NCBI RefSeq assembly: GCF_000759795.1
Contig: NZ_BBMZ01000033.1
Span: 1-44,334, forward strand
Length of the DNA stretch: 44,334 nucleotides
Direction: 5' to 3'
From: Pseudescherichia vulneris NBRC 102420
GTDB lineage: Bacteria; Pseudomonadota; Gammaproteobacteria; Enterobacterales; Enterobacteriaceae
Of the stretch, positions 25,763 through 35,680 are shown piece after piece; position 1 is the stretch's first letter; every line of letters starts with the position of its first letter. The translations under genes and the position numbers were made by a program. Below the pieces are notes generated by a model that was not told where the DNA came from, searched no databases, and saw nothing but the letters and a program-made list of their open reading frames with translations.

Positions 25763-28525
25763 TTAAAACTCTTGATCTTGTTGAATAAATTCTGTTTCCA
25801 GGGTGAGAATATTATGGATGTAACAAAGTTCTACAGCGGGGATTTTGACACTATAACTGCTCTCAATGACACTAAAGGCCTGCTTGATATCGGCCAGCTC
25901 GCTTTCCGGACACTGCCGTCCCGCATAGCTGACAGGGGAAGCGTTACGGATCAGCCGCTCTATCAGACAGCTGATGTGCACGTAGAGCGCCACCTTGCGG
26001 TCGTTGGGGATCTGGCAGCCAGCCAGATGCTCGTAGCGCAGGACAAACTGCTCCACCTGGTTAAGCACCTTGCTGGTGTCGAGAATAGTGACCGACTCAA
26101 TCACCCGCCGCAGAGAGAAGTTTTTCAGCAGCAGATTGTTGATCTCGCCAATCTGCTCTGACGTAGCAATATCGCCAAAGATACGCATCAGCTGGGCGTG
26201 GCCATCTCCGGCGATCAGCGAATCCAGCGAGATCCACGGCACGGCGGGCAGGTGCGGGTCGAAGGTGCCGACCACGGCCAGCATCTCGTAGCGATTAAAC
26301 GCCAGCGCACTCTCCTGCCCGTTGCTGAGCGTGTCGTAGTCGCAGGCGATGACATCAATGCCTAACGTCTCCGGAATGCTGGCCTTCAGCAGTGCGCAGA
26401 GATTGGTTGCCGCGCCAAGGCCGGTGACGCAGGTGGTCAGGATCACCCGCGGGCGGTTTGCCTGCGGCCAGAAGATCTGATGCTCAACCGGCAGATCGCC
26501 GCTGACCTCGCGGGCGATATCCTCAATCATATCCCCGCGTAAAATCCGCTCGCCCACGTAGAGCGCCATGCTGGTGGAGACGTTGTTAACAATCGCCACC
26601 GGCGTTGCGACCCGGCGCTGGAAATGATGATGGATGGCGTTGAGCGATCCCATGTCGACGAGGATGATGACGCCCGAGGCCAGGGTATTGCTCTCGATGT
26701 AGTCCATCACCTGGCGGGCAATAGCCTCCGGCGTAACGTCCAGCGGCATATCAAAGGATTCAAACAGGTGATTTTTTAACAGGCGATTGGCGACGTTAGC
26801 AATGCTGCTGGCGGTGGCGTAGCCGTGGGCGAGGATCACCGCGCGGGTGACGTGCGGCTGGCTGACGGCACCGGACTGATGCAGCCACAGCACCAGCAGC
26901 AGGGCATCGATCCGCTGCGGTTCAATATCCAGCTTCTGCGCCAGGGCGGTAATGATCGCCTGGCAAAAACGGTAGAGCAGCGGGTACTTCTGGGCGAGGA
27001 AGTCGTCGAGGCTGCGGATCCGCTCTTGGCTCAGGCGAGAGGGCGTGCTCCGCGAGCGGTGTACCAGATAGTGGCTCAGGGCGTAGATACAGTTGCCGTT
27101 AAACTGAATGTTGAACTGCTTCTCCAGGCGGTAGAACTCCTCGCGCACCTGCTGGGTGGTCAGGAGCAGCATCGGCGAGTCGGTGGCGTCGCGATTATCG
27201 AAAATGAGCCGGTCGAAAAGCGCCTCGATCGCCTCCCCCATGCGCTTGCGTGCCTCTTCCCAGTCCGCGTGGCCGCTCATCCACTGCTCGTAGAGCGCCA
27301 GCACCTGGCACTGGGCGTCGTAGATCACGCCCCGGGTAGGATCCCGGGAGCGCAGAAGCCACACCAGGCTGGTCTGCGGTTCGACGATCAGGTTCTCCTC
27401 CACCGCCAGCGGATCGCCTGAGGCGGGGATCGCCGCGGCAATCTTCTCCGGCAGATGCTGAATGCCCACGACCAGCTCCTCACCGCCCCGCTGCTTAGCC
27501 CACGACGCCGCCACCGTGTACTTCACGGCGTTCTTCAGCTCGCCGACGTTGCCCCGGTAGACGAAGTGGTTCAGAACCTGCATCAGCCGGGGGGTTAACG
27601 CCAGGCGCACCGCCAGTTTTTTCGCCTCCTGCCAGAAAAAGAGTAGGATCAGCGCCTCTTTCTCCTGCCGGGAGCGGCTTTGCAGATCGGGTAACGTCAC
27701 CAGGATGGGGATACGCCGCAAAAAGGTGGTTAAAAAGGTGCTGTGCAGCTCCTCGGTGGTAGCGAAAACCAGCCTCGTGGAAACCGGGCGACCCTGCGCC
27801 GTCTCCCCGACCCGGTAGATCTCTTTGCGATCCAGCCAGGTAAAGAGCTTCTCCTGCCCCTCGGCGTTGAGCCGGTGCACCTCGTCGAGGAACAGCATCC
27901 CGCCGTTGGCCGCCTCAAAGGCTCCCTGGCGATCCGTCTGCGCCCCGGTAAATGCGCCTTTGGCATAGCCAAACAGGTTAGCCGCCAGCAGCTCCGGATT
28001 GCTGGCATATTGGGCGCAGTTGAAGCTAATGAAAGGCGCATCGTCCGCCAGCAGCCCCTCGGAGATGGCGAACTCGTGCATCAGATTGGCCATGTAGCTT
28101 TTGCCCGTGCCGCTGTCGCCGGTAATCAGCAGCGGCAGGCCACCGTCCGGATAAAAGAGCGCGGTTTTAAGCTGCTCAATGGGCTTTTTTAGGCTCTCAT
28201 CGTGACCGATAAGCAGCGAAAAGTGATCGGGTCGTTCCGGCTCTGGCCCACCATCGCCGAGCAGCTGGGCAACGCTGTCATACTCGTTGGCGGCCAGGGG
28301 AAAGAACTGCTGGCTGAAGGTTTTTTTATGCAGAAAGTAGACCGGGCGGGTGTTGATCTTTACCAGCACGCCCTGGGCAACGAGCTGGTTCAGATAGTGG
28401 CTGGCGGTATTTCTCTTCAGCGAAAAGCGCTGCGCCAAATAGCTGGCGGTAAACACCTCGCTCAGCTTTTCCGGATCGAAAAAGTCAGTTTGATTTGCCA
28501 AAAACGTCAGTAATTCATCGCGCAT
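25763..28525 (-). CDS. gfrR: Sigma54-dependent, PTS-responsive transcriptional activator (LevR/DgaR/GfrR family)
   Basis: The 920-residue protein has an N-terminal winged helix-turn-helix (about 1-65). The AAA+ sigma54-activation domain (about 105-340) follows, with Walker A GDSGTGKS at 136-143, the sigma54-contact loop GAFTGA at 190-195, and Walker B GGMLFLDEV at 208-216. Then come a PTS regulation domain (about 450-550), an EIIA-Man-like domain (about 560-690, with ILAHGYATAS), and a further regulation domain at the C-terminus (about 810-915). In this family PTS phosphorylation of the regulation domains ties activation to substrate and energy state. It lies upstream of, and in line with, the gfr operon and its sigma54 promoter. 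Its own ribosome-binding site lies in a 12-bp inverted repeat. Confidence 0.92.
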   Translation of the reverse strand: MRDELLTFLANQTDFFDPEKLSEVFTASYLAQRFSLKRNTASHYLNQLVAQGVLVKINTRPVYFLHKKTFSQQFFPLAANEYDSVAQLLGDGGPEPERPDHFSLLIGHDESLKKPIEQLKTALFYPDGGLPLLITGDSGTGKSYMANLMHEFAISEGLLADDAPFISFNCAQYASNPELLAANLFGYAKGAFTGAQTDRQGAFEAANGGMLFLDEVHRLNAEGQEKLFTWLDRKEIYRVGETAQGRPVSTRLVFATTEELHSTFLTTFLRRIPILVTLPDLQSRSRQEKEALILLFFWQEAKKLAVRLALTPRLMQVLNHFVYRGNVGELKNAVKYTVAASWAKQRGGEELVVGIQHLPEKIAAAIPASGDPLAVEENLIVEPQTSLVWLLRSRDPTRGVIYDAQCQVLALYEQWMSGHADWEEARKRMGEAIEALFDRLIFDNRDATDSPMLLLTTQQVREEFYRLEKQFNIQFNGNCIYALSHYLVHRSRSTPSRLSQERIRSLDDFLAQKYPLLYRFCQAIITALAQKLDIEPQRIDALLLVLWLHQSGAVSQPHVTRAVILAHGYATASSIANVANRLLKNHLFESFDMPLDVTPEAIARQVMDYIESNTLASGVIILVDMGSLNAIHHHFQRRVATPVAIVNNVSTSMALYVGERILRGDMIEDIAREVSGDLPVEHQIFWPQANRPRVILTTCVTGLGAATNLCALLKASIPETLGIDVIACDYDTLSNGQESALAFNRYEMLAVVGTFDPHLPAVPWISLDSLIAGDGHAQLMRIFGDIATSEQIGEINNLLLKNFSLRRVIESVTILDTSKVLNQVEQFVLRYEHLAGCQIPNDRKVALYVHISCLIERLIRNASPVSYAGRQCPESELADIKQAFSVIESSYSVKIPAVELCYIHNILTLETEFIQQDQEF

Positions 28526-28592
28526 TGCTTTCCCCTTAACGCATCGTTCTGCGGATATGATGCCCGCAAACCGAGACCGCAGGGGAAAGCAA
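28525..28592 (-). promoter_or_regulatory. Inverted repeat covering the gfrR ribosome-binding site
   Basis: On the minus strand TTGCTTTCCCCT (28581-28592) is a perfect complement of AGGGGAAAGCAA (28525-28536). The second arm contains the AGGGG Shine-Dalgarno and the A of the gfrR ATG. The 44-nt loop contains a smaller hairpin TGCGG/CCGCA. If transcription starts upstream of 28592, the leader RNA would hide the ribosome-binding site, a typical arrangement for translational control. Confidence 0.55.
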
Positions 28593-28630
28593 CTACCGTA
28601 AGTTTACGCTTTCGTGGCAACGCGCACAGA

Positions 28631-28904
28631 ATGCCCGGTGGCGCTTCGCTTACGCGGGCCTACAAACTACAAACCCACACCGTGCCCACCGTAGGCCGGG
28701 CAAACGCAGTGCCGCCCGGCGGTGCAGCGTCAGCACAATAATACCCCGTGGCGCTTCGCTTATGCGGGCCTACAAACTACAAACCCACACCGTGCCCACC
28801 GTAGGCCGGGCAAACGCAGTGCCGCCCGGCGGTGCAGCGTCAGCACAATAACGCCCGGTGGCGCTTCGCTTACGCGGGCCTACAAACCCACACCGTGCCC
28901 ACCA
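28631..28904. repeat. Tandem BIME array, 110-bp period, about 2.5 copies
   Basis: The word GGCGCTTCGCTTACGCGGGC recurs with one or no change starting at 28639, 28749 and 28859, a period of 110 bp. Each full unit also contains GTAGGCCGGG and GCCGCCCGGCGGTGC, the inverted REP arms of a BIME. The two full copies differ at only a few positions. The last partial copy has lost a 7-nt CTACAAA unit and runs into the gsiD stop codon. This array fills the space between gfrR and gsiD. Confidence 0.92.
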
Positions 28905-29816
28905 TCAGCCCTTGATCTTCGGATCCAGCGCGTCGCGCAGGCCGTCCCCCAGCAGGTTAAAGGCCAGCACGGTGAGGAAAATCGCCAGGCTTGGGAAGAG
29001 CGCTACGTGTGGGGCGATAACCATATCCGCCCGCGCCTCGTTGAGCATCGCTCCCCACTCCGGGGTCGGCGGCTGCGCGCCTAAACCGAGAAACGACAGG
29101 CTGGCGGCGGAGATAATCGAGGTGCCGATGCGCATGGTGAAGTAGACCACGATGGACGAGATGGTTCCCGGCAGAATATGGCGGAACAGGATCGTGGCAT
29201 CGCTGGCACCGATGCTGCGTGCCGACTCGATAAAGGTCTGCTGCTTGAGCACCAGCGTGTTGCCGCGCACCAGCCGGGCAAAGGCAGGCACCGAGAAGAC
29301 CGCCACGGCGATAATCACATTGGACATGCCGCTGCCCATCACCGCCACCACCGCAATCGCCAGCAGAATGCCGGGAAAGGCAAACAGCACGTCGCAGATG
29401 CGCATGATGATGCGATCCCACCAGCCCTCGTAGTACCCGGCCAGCAGGCCGAGCACCGTGCCGATCGCGGCACCAATCAGCACCGCCAGCACCCCGGCGG
29501 CCAGCGAGATCTGCGCCCCCACCAGCACGCGGCTAAAGATATCCCGCCCGAGAGAGTCAACGCCGAACCAGTGCACCATCGACGGCCCGTCGTTGAGCCG
29601 GTCGTAGTCGAAGTAGTTCTCGGCATCAAAGGGCACGATCCACGGCGCGAGGGCGGCAACGATAATCAGCAGCAGCACAAACAGCCCTGCGGTCATCGCC
29701 ATCGGCTGACGACGAAAGCGCCGCCAGAACTCGTGCCACGGGGTGCGGATACGTGCCGGTTTGATCCCCGGCATGGCATTTAATATTGCCTGGCGACGCC
29801 AGTTTAAAAGTCGCAT
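28905..29816 (-). CDS. gsiD: Glutathione ABC transporter permease GsiD
   Basis: GsiD is one of two membrane subunits of the glutathione importer GsiABCD. The 303 residues equal the E. coli length. An N-terminal OppC-type segment (about 30-60) and about five further spans are visible. The EAA loop reads [22 protein letters not shown]. The C-terminal [17 protein letters not shown] is typical of DppC/GsiD proteins. It is the last gene of the operon, with 2 nt between it and gsiC. Confidence 0.96.
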   Translation of the reverse strand: MRLLNWRRQAILNAMPGIKPARIRTPWHEFWRRFRRQPMAMTAGLFVLLLIIVAALAPWIVPFDAENYFDYDRLNDGPSMVHWFGVDSLGRDIFSRVLVGAQISLAAGVLAVLIGAAIGTVLGLLAGYYEGWWDRIIMRICDVLFAFPGILLAIAVVAVMGSGMSNVIIAVAVFSVPAFARLVRGNTLVLKQQTFIESARSIGASDATILFRHILPGTISSIVVYFTMRIGTSIISAASLSFLGLGAQPPTPEWGAMLNEARADMVIAPHVALFPSLAIFLTVLAFNLLGDGLRDALDPKIKG

Positions 29817-29818
29817 CC

Positions 29819-30739
29819 TTACTTGTACCTGATAGCCGGGTTAATGGCGGCATAGAGCATATCCACCACTAAGTTGATAAGAATAAACTCCAGCGAGAAG
29901 AGCAGCACTTCGGCCTGGATCACCGGATAGTCGCGCATCTCCACCGAGTCCACCAGCAGACGACCAAGGCCGGGCCAGTTAAAGACTTTTTCGACCACAA
30001 TCGAGCCGCCAAGCAGGAAGCCAAACTGTAAGCCCATCATGGTCACCACCGGGATCATGGCGTTTCGCAGGCCATGCTTGAGGATCACCCACTTCTCGCT
30101 CACCCCTTTGGCACGCGCAGTGCGCATGTAGTCCTCGTTAAGCACGTCAACAAAGGAGGCGCGGGTAAAGCGTGCCATCACCGCCGCCACCGCCGCGCCG
30201 AGGGTGACCGACGGCAGAACGTAGTGCCGCCAGCTGTCCGCCCCTACGGTGGGCAGCCAGCCCAGCTCAACGGAGAAGACCTGCATCAGCAGCATGCCGA
30301 GGGCAAAGGCCGGAAACGAAATGCCGGTGACTGCCAGCGCCATGCCGATGCGATCCGGCCAGCGGTTGCGCCACACGGCGGCGACAATGCCAGCGGCGAG
30401 GCCGAACAGCATTGCCCAGACCATGCTGGCAATGGTAAGCCAGAAGGTGGGCATAAAGCGGCTGGCGATCTCCTCCGCTACCGGACGGCGAGAGACCATC
30501 GACATGCCAAAGTCACCCTGCAGCACATTGGTGATGTAGTGCCAGAACTGCTGCCACAGCGGCTGGTCGAGGCCCAGCTGCTGGCGCACCAGCGCCACCA
30601 CCTGTGCGTCGGCCTCGGGTCCGGCAATCAGCCGGGCCGGATCCCCCGGCAGCATATGCACGAACAGAAACACCAGCACGGCCACAATCAGCAGCGTGGG
30701 GATCAGGCCGAGCAGGCGTTTAAAAAAATAGTTAAGCAT
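29819..30739 (-). CDS. gsiC: Glutathione ABC transporter permease GsiC
   Basis: GsiC is the DppB-type membrane subunit that pairs with GsiD. The 306-residue protein (E. coli 306) starts [35 protein letters not shown] in pattern, the standard opening of DppB permeases with one N-terminal helix and a periplasmic loop. Five further spans follow. The EAA loop reads [21 protein letters not shown]. It follows gsiB after a 50-nt gap with a hairpin. Confidence 0.96.
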   Translation of the reverse strand: MLNYFFKRLLGLIPTLLIVAVLVFLFVHMLPGDPARLIAGPEADAQVVALVRQQLGLDQPLWQQFWHYITNVLQGDFGMSMVSRRPVAEEIASRFMPTFWLTIASMVWAMLFGLAAGIVAAVWRNRWPDRIGMALAVTGISFPAFALGMLLMQVFSVELGWLPTVGADSWRHYVLPSVTLGAAVAAVMARFTRASFVDVLNEDYMRTARAKGVSEKWVILKHGLRNAMIPVVTMMGLQFGFLLGGSIVVEKVFNWPGLGRLLVDSVEMRDYPVIQAEVLLFSLEFILINLVVDMLYAAINPAIRYK

Positions 30740-30753
30740 CTTCTACCCTGTTG

Positions 30754-30783
30754 CTGGCCCCCGCCGCGCTGGACGGAGGCCAG
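30754..30783. repeat. Hairpin between gsiB and gsiC
   Basis: Outer arms CTGGCC (30754-30759) and GGCCAG (30778-30783) extend inward by two more pairs with one mismatch. It sits directly after the binding-protein gene gsiB, where such hairpins commonly stabilise the upstream part of the mRNA and reduce read-through. There is no T-tract. Confidence 0.55.
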
Positions 30784-30789
30784 GCACGA

Positions 30790-32328
30790 CTATTTTAAGT
30801 CTGCGTCGTCAAAGCTAAAGCCGGTATCCGGCATGATATAAAAACCGCTCAGATCTTTATTGTGTGCCGAAACCAATTTCTCTACCACCAGCGGCACCCA
30901 CGGCGACTCTTTCCAGATGGTATCCTGCGCCGCCTTGTAGTGCTGCGCCTTCTCCTCGTTGCTGGTGGTCTTCAGCGCGGCAGCGAGATCCTTATCGACC
31001 TGCGGATTGCTGTAGAACGCGGTGTTGAACAGGGTTGGCGGCCAGTTCTGCGAGGCAAACAGCGGCGACAACGCCCAGTCCGCTTCGCCGGTCGACGCCG
31101 ACCAGCCGGTGTAGAACATTCTCACCCCACTCTCCTTCTGCCCTTTGCCCTCAACTTCGGCGGCGCGCTGCCCGGCATCCATCGCCGTGACCTGCGCTTT
31201 GATGCCAACCTGGGCCAGCTGCTGCTGGGTAAACTGCAGCACCTTCTGGGCGGTACTGTGGTTATGGGAAGACCACAGCGTGGTGGTGAACCCGTTCGGG
31301 TAGCCCGCCTCTTTCAGCAGCGCCTTTGCCTTAGCCGGATCGTAGGGCCACGGCTGGTAGCTCTGAGCGTAGGCAATGGACGGCGGCACGATGCCGGTGG
31401 CCGGGGTGGCGTAGCCGGCAAAGGCGACCTTCACCAGCGCCTGGCGGTTGATGGCGTAGTTAATCGCCTCGCGCACTTTCGGGTTATCAAACGGCTTCTG
31501 CGTTACGTTGAGGCTGATGTAGCGCTGCATGATTGACGGGCTGGCAACCAGCTCCAGCTTGGGATTCTTCTTCAACACGGCGGCCTGCTCGTAGGGGATC
31601 GGGAAGGCAAACTGCGCCTCGCCAGTCTGGAGCATCGCCGCGCGGGTGTTGTTATCCACTACCGGACGCCAGGTGATGGTATCCAGCTTCGGCAGCCCCT
31701 GCTGCCAGTAGCCAGCAAACTTCTTCACCTTCACAAAGTCGGTCTGGTTCCAGGTCTCCAGCGCGTAAGGGCCGGTGCCCACCGGATGGAAGCCAATCTC
31801 TTTGCCATACTTTTTCAGCGCGGCGGGAGAGATCATCGCCGTGGCCGGATGGGCGAGAATATTGATAAACGCCGAGAAGGGCTGCGAGAGGGTGATCTTC
31901 ACGGTAGTGGGATCCACCGCCTCGGTTTTAGCGATATTTTTATAGAGGTTATAGCGCTTCAGCCCGCTCTCTTTGTTGCTGGCGCGGTCGAGGTTGGCCT
32001 TCACCGCCTCGGCGTTAAAGTCGGTGCCGTCCTGGAACTTGACGCCGCTGCGCAGCTTGATGGTGTAGACCAGCCCGTCGTCGGAGACGGTATAGCTCTC
32101 GGCAAGGACGTTTTGCAGCTTCATGTCCTTATCAAGACCAAACAGCCCCTGATAGAACGACTTCGCTACCGCCTGGGAGAGCGTGTCGTTTGCGTCATAG
32201 GGATCGAGCGTGGTGAAGTTCGACCCCACGGCCACCACCACGTCTTTGGCAGCGAAGGCGGGTGCCACGGCGAGCGCGGCGGCAACGCCTAGCGCCAGAC
32301 GCCATTTACGCGCAACAAATTGTGTCAT
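30790..32328 (-). CDS. gsiB: Periplasmic glutathione-binding protein GsiB
   Basis: GsiB is the DppA/OppA-family solute-binding protein (512 aa, E. coli 512) that delivers glutathione to GsiCD. A signal peptide of about 26 residues ends at [15 protein letters not shown]. The family signature region around [19 protein letters not shown] and [13 protein letters not shown] is present. The C-terminus [12 protein letters not shown] matches E. coli. It follows gsiA after 33 nt on the minus strand. Confidence 0.96.
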   Translation of the reverse strand: MTQFVARKWRLALGVAAALAVAPAFAAKDVVVAVGSNFTTLDPYDANDTLSQAVAKSFYQGLFGLDKDMKLQNVLAESYTVSDDGLVYTIKLRSGVKFQDGTDFNAEAVKANLDRASNKESGLKRYNLYKNIAKTEAVDPTTVKITLSQPFSAFINILAHPATAMISPAALKKYGKEIGFHPVGTGPYALETWNQTDFVKVKKFAGYWQQGLPKLDTITWRPVVDNNTRAAMLQTGEAQFAFPIPYEQAAVLKKNPKLELVASPSIMQRYISLNVTQKPFDNPKVREAINYAINRQALVKVAFAGYATPATGIVPPSIAYAQSYQPWPYDPAKAKALLKEAGYPNGFTTTLWSSHNHSTAQKVLQFTQQQLAQVGIKAQVTAMDAGQRAAEVEGKGQKESGVRMFYTGWSASTGEADWALSPLFASQNWPPTLFNTAFYSNPQVDKDLAAALKTTSNEEKAQHYKAAQDTIWKESPWVPLVVEKLVSAHNKDLSGFYIMPDTGFSFDDADLK

Positions 32329-32361
32329 CTTATTCTCCTGCAGTTCCCTGCCTGTTAACGA

Positions 32362-34242
32362 TCAAAAACGAGATTGCGTGCTGCCGGGCGTCGAGAGGGC
32401 AACATAGTGGCCAGGCCCGACGCTGTGCAGCTCCACGCGGTGTGAATCATCACCCGGCTTATAGATATTGCTGGGCATATCGTCGGAGAGCAGCACGCGC
32501 TGCGCCCGAGGATGCCCCGGCTCAGCCACCGGCACGGCGGCCATCAGCTTGCGCGTATAGGGGTGCTGCGGGTTCTCAAACACCGCGCGCCGGGGACCGA
32601 TCTCCACGATCTGTCCGAGGTACATCACTGCGACCCGATGGCTGATACGCTCCACCACGGCCATATCGTGGGAGATAAACAGAAAGGCGATGCCCATCTC
32701 CCGCTGCAAATCGAGTAGCAAATTAATAATCTGCGCCTGGATAGAGACGTCCAGGGCGGAAACCGCCTCGTCGGCGACCACCACTTTGGGATCGAGGGCC
32801 AGCGCACGGGCGATGCTAATGCGCTGCCGCTGGCCGCCGGAAAACTCATGGGGATAGCGCCAGGCGTGCTCGGGCTTAAGCCCTACCCGCTCCAGCAGCC
32901 AGGCCACCCGGCGCTGGGCATCCTCCTCCCCCATCAGCCGATGCACGCGCAGCGGCTCCATAATCGAGTAGCCTACCGTCTGGCGCGGATCGAGGGAGGC
33001 GTAAGGATCCTGGAAGATGAACTGGATATTCCGCCGCAGCGGTTGCAGCTTGCTGTCCGGCAGGGTGTCGATCCGCTTGCCTTCAAACAGAATAGACCCG
33101 CCCTGGGATTCCACCAGCCGCAGCAGCGCCCGTCCGGTGGTAGATTTTCCGCTGCCGGACTCCCCCACCAGCGCCAGCGTTTCGCCAGGCCAAAGGTCGA
33201 AGCTGACATGCTCCACCGCGCGTACCTCGCGGGTCACGCGATTGAGAATGCCGCTGCGCAAGCCAAAGCGGGTAACCAGGTCCCGCACCTGGAGGATCGG
33301 CTCCCCGTCGACCACCGTATCCTGCTCGATCTCAGCCTCATGCTGATCGGGACGATCCTTGCTCACCAGCGGCAGACGGCGAGGCAGATCGCTGCCGTTC
33401 ATCGCCCCCAGTTTAGGCACGGCCGCCAGCAGCGCTTTGGTGTAGGCGTGCTGCGGGCTGTGGAAAACTGTCTCCACGGGGCCGGTCTCGACCGCCTCGC
33501 CCTGGTACATCACCAGCACCCGATCGGCGATATCCGCCACCACGCCCATATCGTGGGTGATAAAGATCACCCCCATCGCCATCTCTTTTTGCAGCACGTT
33601 AATGAGCTGTAGAATCTGCGCCTGAATAGTGACGTCCAGGGCGGTGGTCGGCTCGTCGGCGATCAGCACCGCCGGACGGCAGGAGAGCGCCATGGCGATC
33701 ATCACCCGCTGGCGCATCCCACCGGAGAGCTGGTGCGGGTAGCGGTCGAGGATCGCGTCGGCCTCAGGAATGCGCACCTGCTCCAGCATCCGTTTCGCCT
33801 CGGCCAGCGCCGCTTCGCGCCCCAGCTTCTGATGCAGGCGGATCGACTCGGCGATCTGCTCCCCAACGGTAAACACCGGGTTGAGGGAGGTCATCGGCTC
33901 CTGGAAAATCATCGCAATATCGGCCCCGCGCACGCCGCGCATCTGCGCCTGGCTTAAGGCGTTGAGATCCACCACCTCGCGATTGCGCCGCTGGAGCCGC
34001 ATCCCATCACAGTGGACGCTTGCCCCGCTCTGCTGCTCCAGCAGACGCAGCAGCGCCAGGGCGGTAACCGATTTGCCCGAGCCGGATTCCCCAACGATGG
34101 CCAGCGTCTCGCCGCGTTGCAGGCTGAACGACAGATCGCGCACCGCCTGCGTCACCTGACCTTCGTTTTCGAAACGAATGTTCAGGTTGCTGACGTCCAG
34201 CACGGGGCTATTTTCTTGCAGGTGATTTGGCGGCTTAGTCAT
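32362..34242 (-). CDS. gsiA: Glutathione ABC transporter ATP-binding protein GsiA (two ABC domains)
   Basis: GsiA fuses two ABC ATPase domains in 626 residues (E. coli 623). Walker A GESGSGKS occurs in both halves. The signatures are LSGGMRQR in the first and FSGGQRQR in the second, with Walker B regions [12 protein letters not shown] and [12 protein letters not shown]. The C-terminal oligopeptide/dipeptide family extensions contain [10 protein letters not shown]. It is the first gene of the operon here. In E. coli the isoaspartyl peptidase gene iaaA precedes gsiA; it is missing, and gsiA faces moeA across 202 nt that must hold both promoters. Confidence 0.96.
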   Translation of the reverse strand: MTKPPNHLQENSPVLDVSNLNIRFENEGQVTQAVRDLSFSLQRGETLAIVGESGSGKSVTALALLRLLEQQSGASVHCDGMRLQRRNREVVDLNALSQAQMRGVRGADIAMIFQEPMTSLNPVFTVGEQIAESIRLHQKLGREAALAEAKRMLEQVRIPEADAILDRYPHQLSGGMRQRVMIAMALSCRPAVLIADEPTTALDVTIQAQILQLINVLQKEMAMGVIFITHDMGVVADIADRVLVMYQGEAVETGPVETVFHSPQHAYTKALLAAVPKLGAMNGSDLPRRLPLVSKDRPDQHEAEIEQDTVVDGEPILQVRDLVTRFGLRSGILNRVTREVRAVEHVSFDLWPGETLALVGESGSGKSTTGRALLRLVESQGGSILFEGKRIDTLPDSKLQPLRRNIQFIFQDPYASLDPRQTVGYSIMEPLRVHRLMGEEDAQRRVAWLLERVGLKPEHAWRYPHEFSGGQRQRISIARALALDPKVVVADEAVSALDVSIQAQIINLLLDLQREMGIAFLFISHDMAVVERISHRVAVMYLGQIVEIGPRRAVFENPQHPYTRKLMAAVPVAEPGHPRAQRVLLSDDMPSNIYKPGDDSHRVELHSVGPGHYVALSTPGSTQSRF

Positions 34243-34444
34243 TATTCATTGCTCGTCTGGCAGCTTTTTCTATAAATATCATTATTGTCGCCGCAGTTTG
34301 ATACGAATTTTGAATATAGAAAGTCGAAACGGTGATGTAAAGAGCCTACGCGGCAATGGCACATAATGGGTACATACAGTCTGGCCCAGTTTTCTGCCAT
34401 AATGGCGCATTGATTTCCCAGATTGCCCTCCCAGGAGTGAACTC

Positions 34445-35680
34445 ATGGACCATACCGCCGGGCTGATCCCGCTTGACGCGGCGCTCGCTCAGATGCTGTC
34501 GCACATTACCCCCCTCACCGACTACGAAACGCTGCCCCTACACGCCTGCTTTGGCCGGGTGACGGCGCGGGAGATTGTCTCCCCGCTCAACGTCCCGGGC
34601 TTCGATAATGCCGCGATGGATGGCTACGCCGTGCGCCTTGATGCGCTGCAGGCAGGCGTGCCGCTGCCGGTAGCGGGCAAAGCCTTTGCCGGGCAACCGT
34701 TCCACGGCGAGTGGCCAGCGGGGAGCTGCATCCGCATTATGACCGGTGCGCCGATCCCGCCGGGCTGTGATGCGGTGGTGATGCAGGAGAAGACCGAGCA
34801 GAGCGACGCCGGTGTGCTGTTTACCGGCGACGTGCGTCCGGGACAGCACATTCGCCGCGCAGGGGAGGATATTACTCAGGGCGCGGTGGTCTATGCGCCG
34901 GGCACTACCCTGACGGTGGCCGAGCTGCCGGTGCTGGCCTCCCTCGGCATTCCCGAGGTTGAGGTGGTGCGCAAGGTGCGGGTGGCTCTCTTCTCTACCG
35001 GTGATGAGCTCCAGCTGCCGGGCCAGCCGCTGGGAGATGGACAGATTTACGATACCAACCGGCTGGCGGTGCACATCATGCTGGAGCAGCTCGGCTGCGA
35101 GGTGATCAACCTCGGCATCATTCCGGACGATCCCGCCCGGCTGCGCGAGGCGTTTATTGCCGCTGACCAGCAGGCCGACCTGGTGATCAGCTCGGGCGGC
35201 GTCTCGGTGGGCGAAGCGGACTACACCAAAACCCTGCTGGAAGAGCTGGGAGAGATCGCCTTCTGGAAGCTGGCGATCAAGCCGGGCAAACCGTTTGCCT
35301 TTGGCAAGCTCAGCCGCGCCTGGTTCTGCGGCCTGCCGGGTAACCCGGTCTCGGCGGCGCTTACCTTCTATCAGCTGGTGCAGCCTCTGCTGGCCCGGCT
35401 GAGCGGCAAGCCCGGCAGCGCCCTGCCCCCACGCCTGCGGGTCCGCGCCGCCACCCGGCTGAAGAAAGCGCCGGGACGTCTCGACTTCCAGCGCGGCATC
35501 GTTGCGCGCGACGCCGAGGGGAATTTGCAGGTGAGCACCACCGGCCACCAGGGATCGCACATCTTCAGCTCCTTTAGCCAGGGCAACTGCTTTATCGTGC
35601 TGGAGCGCGAGCGCGGCAGCGTCGAGCCAGGGGAGTGGGTAGAGATCGAGCCGTTTAACCACCTGTTTGGAGGGCTGTGA
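34445..35680 (+). CDS. moeA: Molybdopterin molybdenumtransferase MoeA
   Basis: MoeA inserts molybdate into adenylated molybdopterin in the last step of basic molybdenum cofactor synthesis. The 411-residue protein (E. coli 411) shows [13 protein letters not shown] in domain I, the domain II segment [19 protein letters not shown], and in the MogA-like domain [25 protein letters not shown] in pattern plus [12 protein letters not shown]. The C-terminal domain IV follows. The ATG has AGGAGTG upstream. The stop codon overlaps the moeB start by one nucleotide, so the two are translated in tandem. Confidence 0.96.
   Translation: MDHTAGLIPLDAALAQMLSHITPLTDYETLPLHACFGRVTAREIVSPLNVPGFDNAAMDGYAVRLDALQAGVPLPVAGKAFAGQPFHGEWPAGSCIRIMTGAPIPPGCDAVVMQEKTEQSDAGVLFTGDVRPGQHIRRAGEDITQGAVVYAPGTTLTVAELPVLASLGIPEVEVVRKVRVALFSTGDELQLPGQPLGDGQIYDTNRLAVHIMLEQLGCEVINLGIIPDDPARLREAFIAADQQADLVISSGGVSVGEADYTKTLLEELGEIAFWKLAIKPGKPFAFGKLSRAWFCGLPGNPVSAALTFYQLVQPLLARLSGKPGSALPPRLRVRAATRLKKAPGRLDFQRGIVARDAEGNLQVSTTGHQGSHIFSSFSQGNCFIVLERERGSVEPGEWVEIEPFNHLFGGL

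Noticed and set aside
28631-28904. Regular repeats that might be a CRISPR array
   Set aside because: The period is 110 bp, the whole unit including the would-be spacer is repeated, and the units contain REP palindromes. This is a BIME tandem array.
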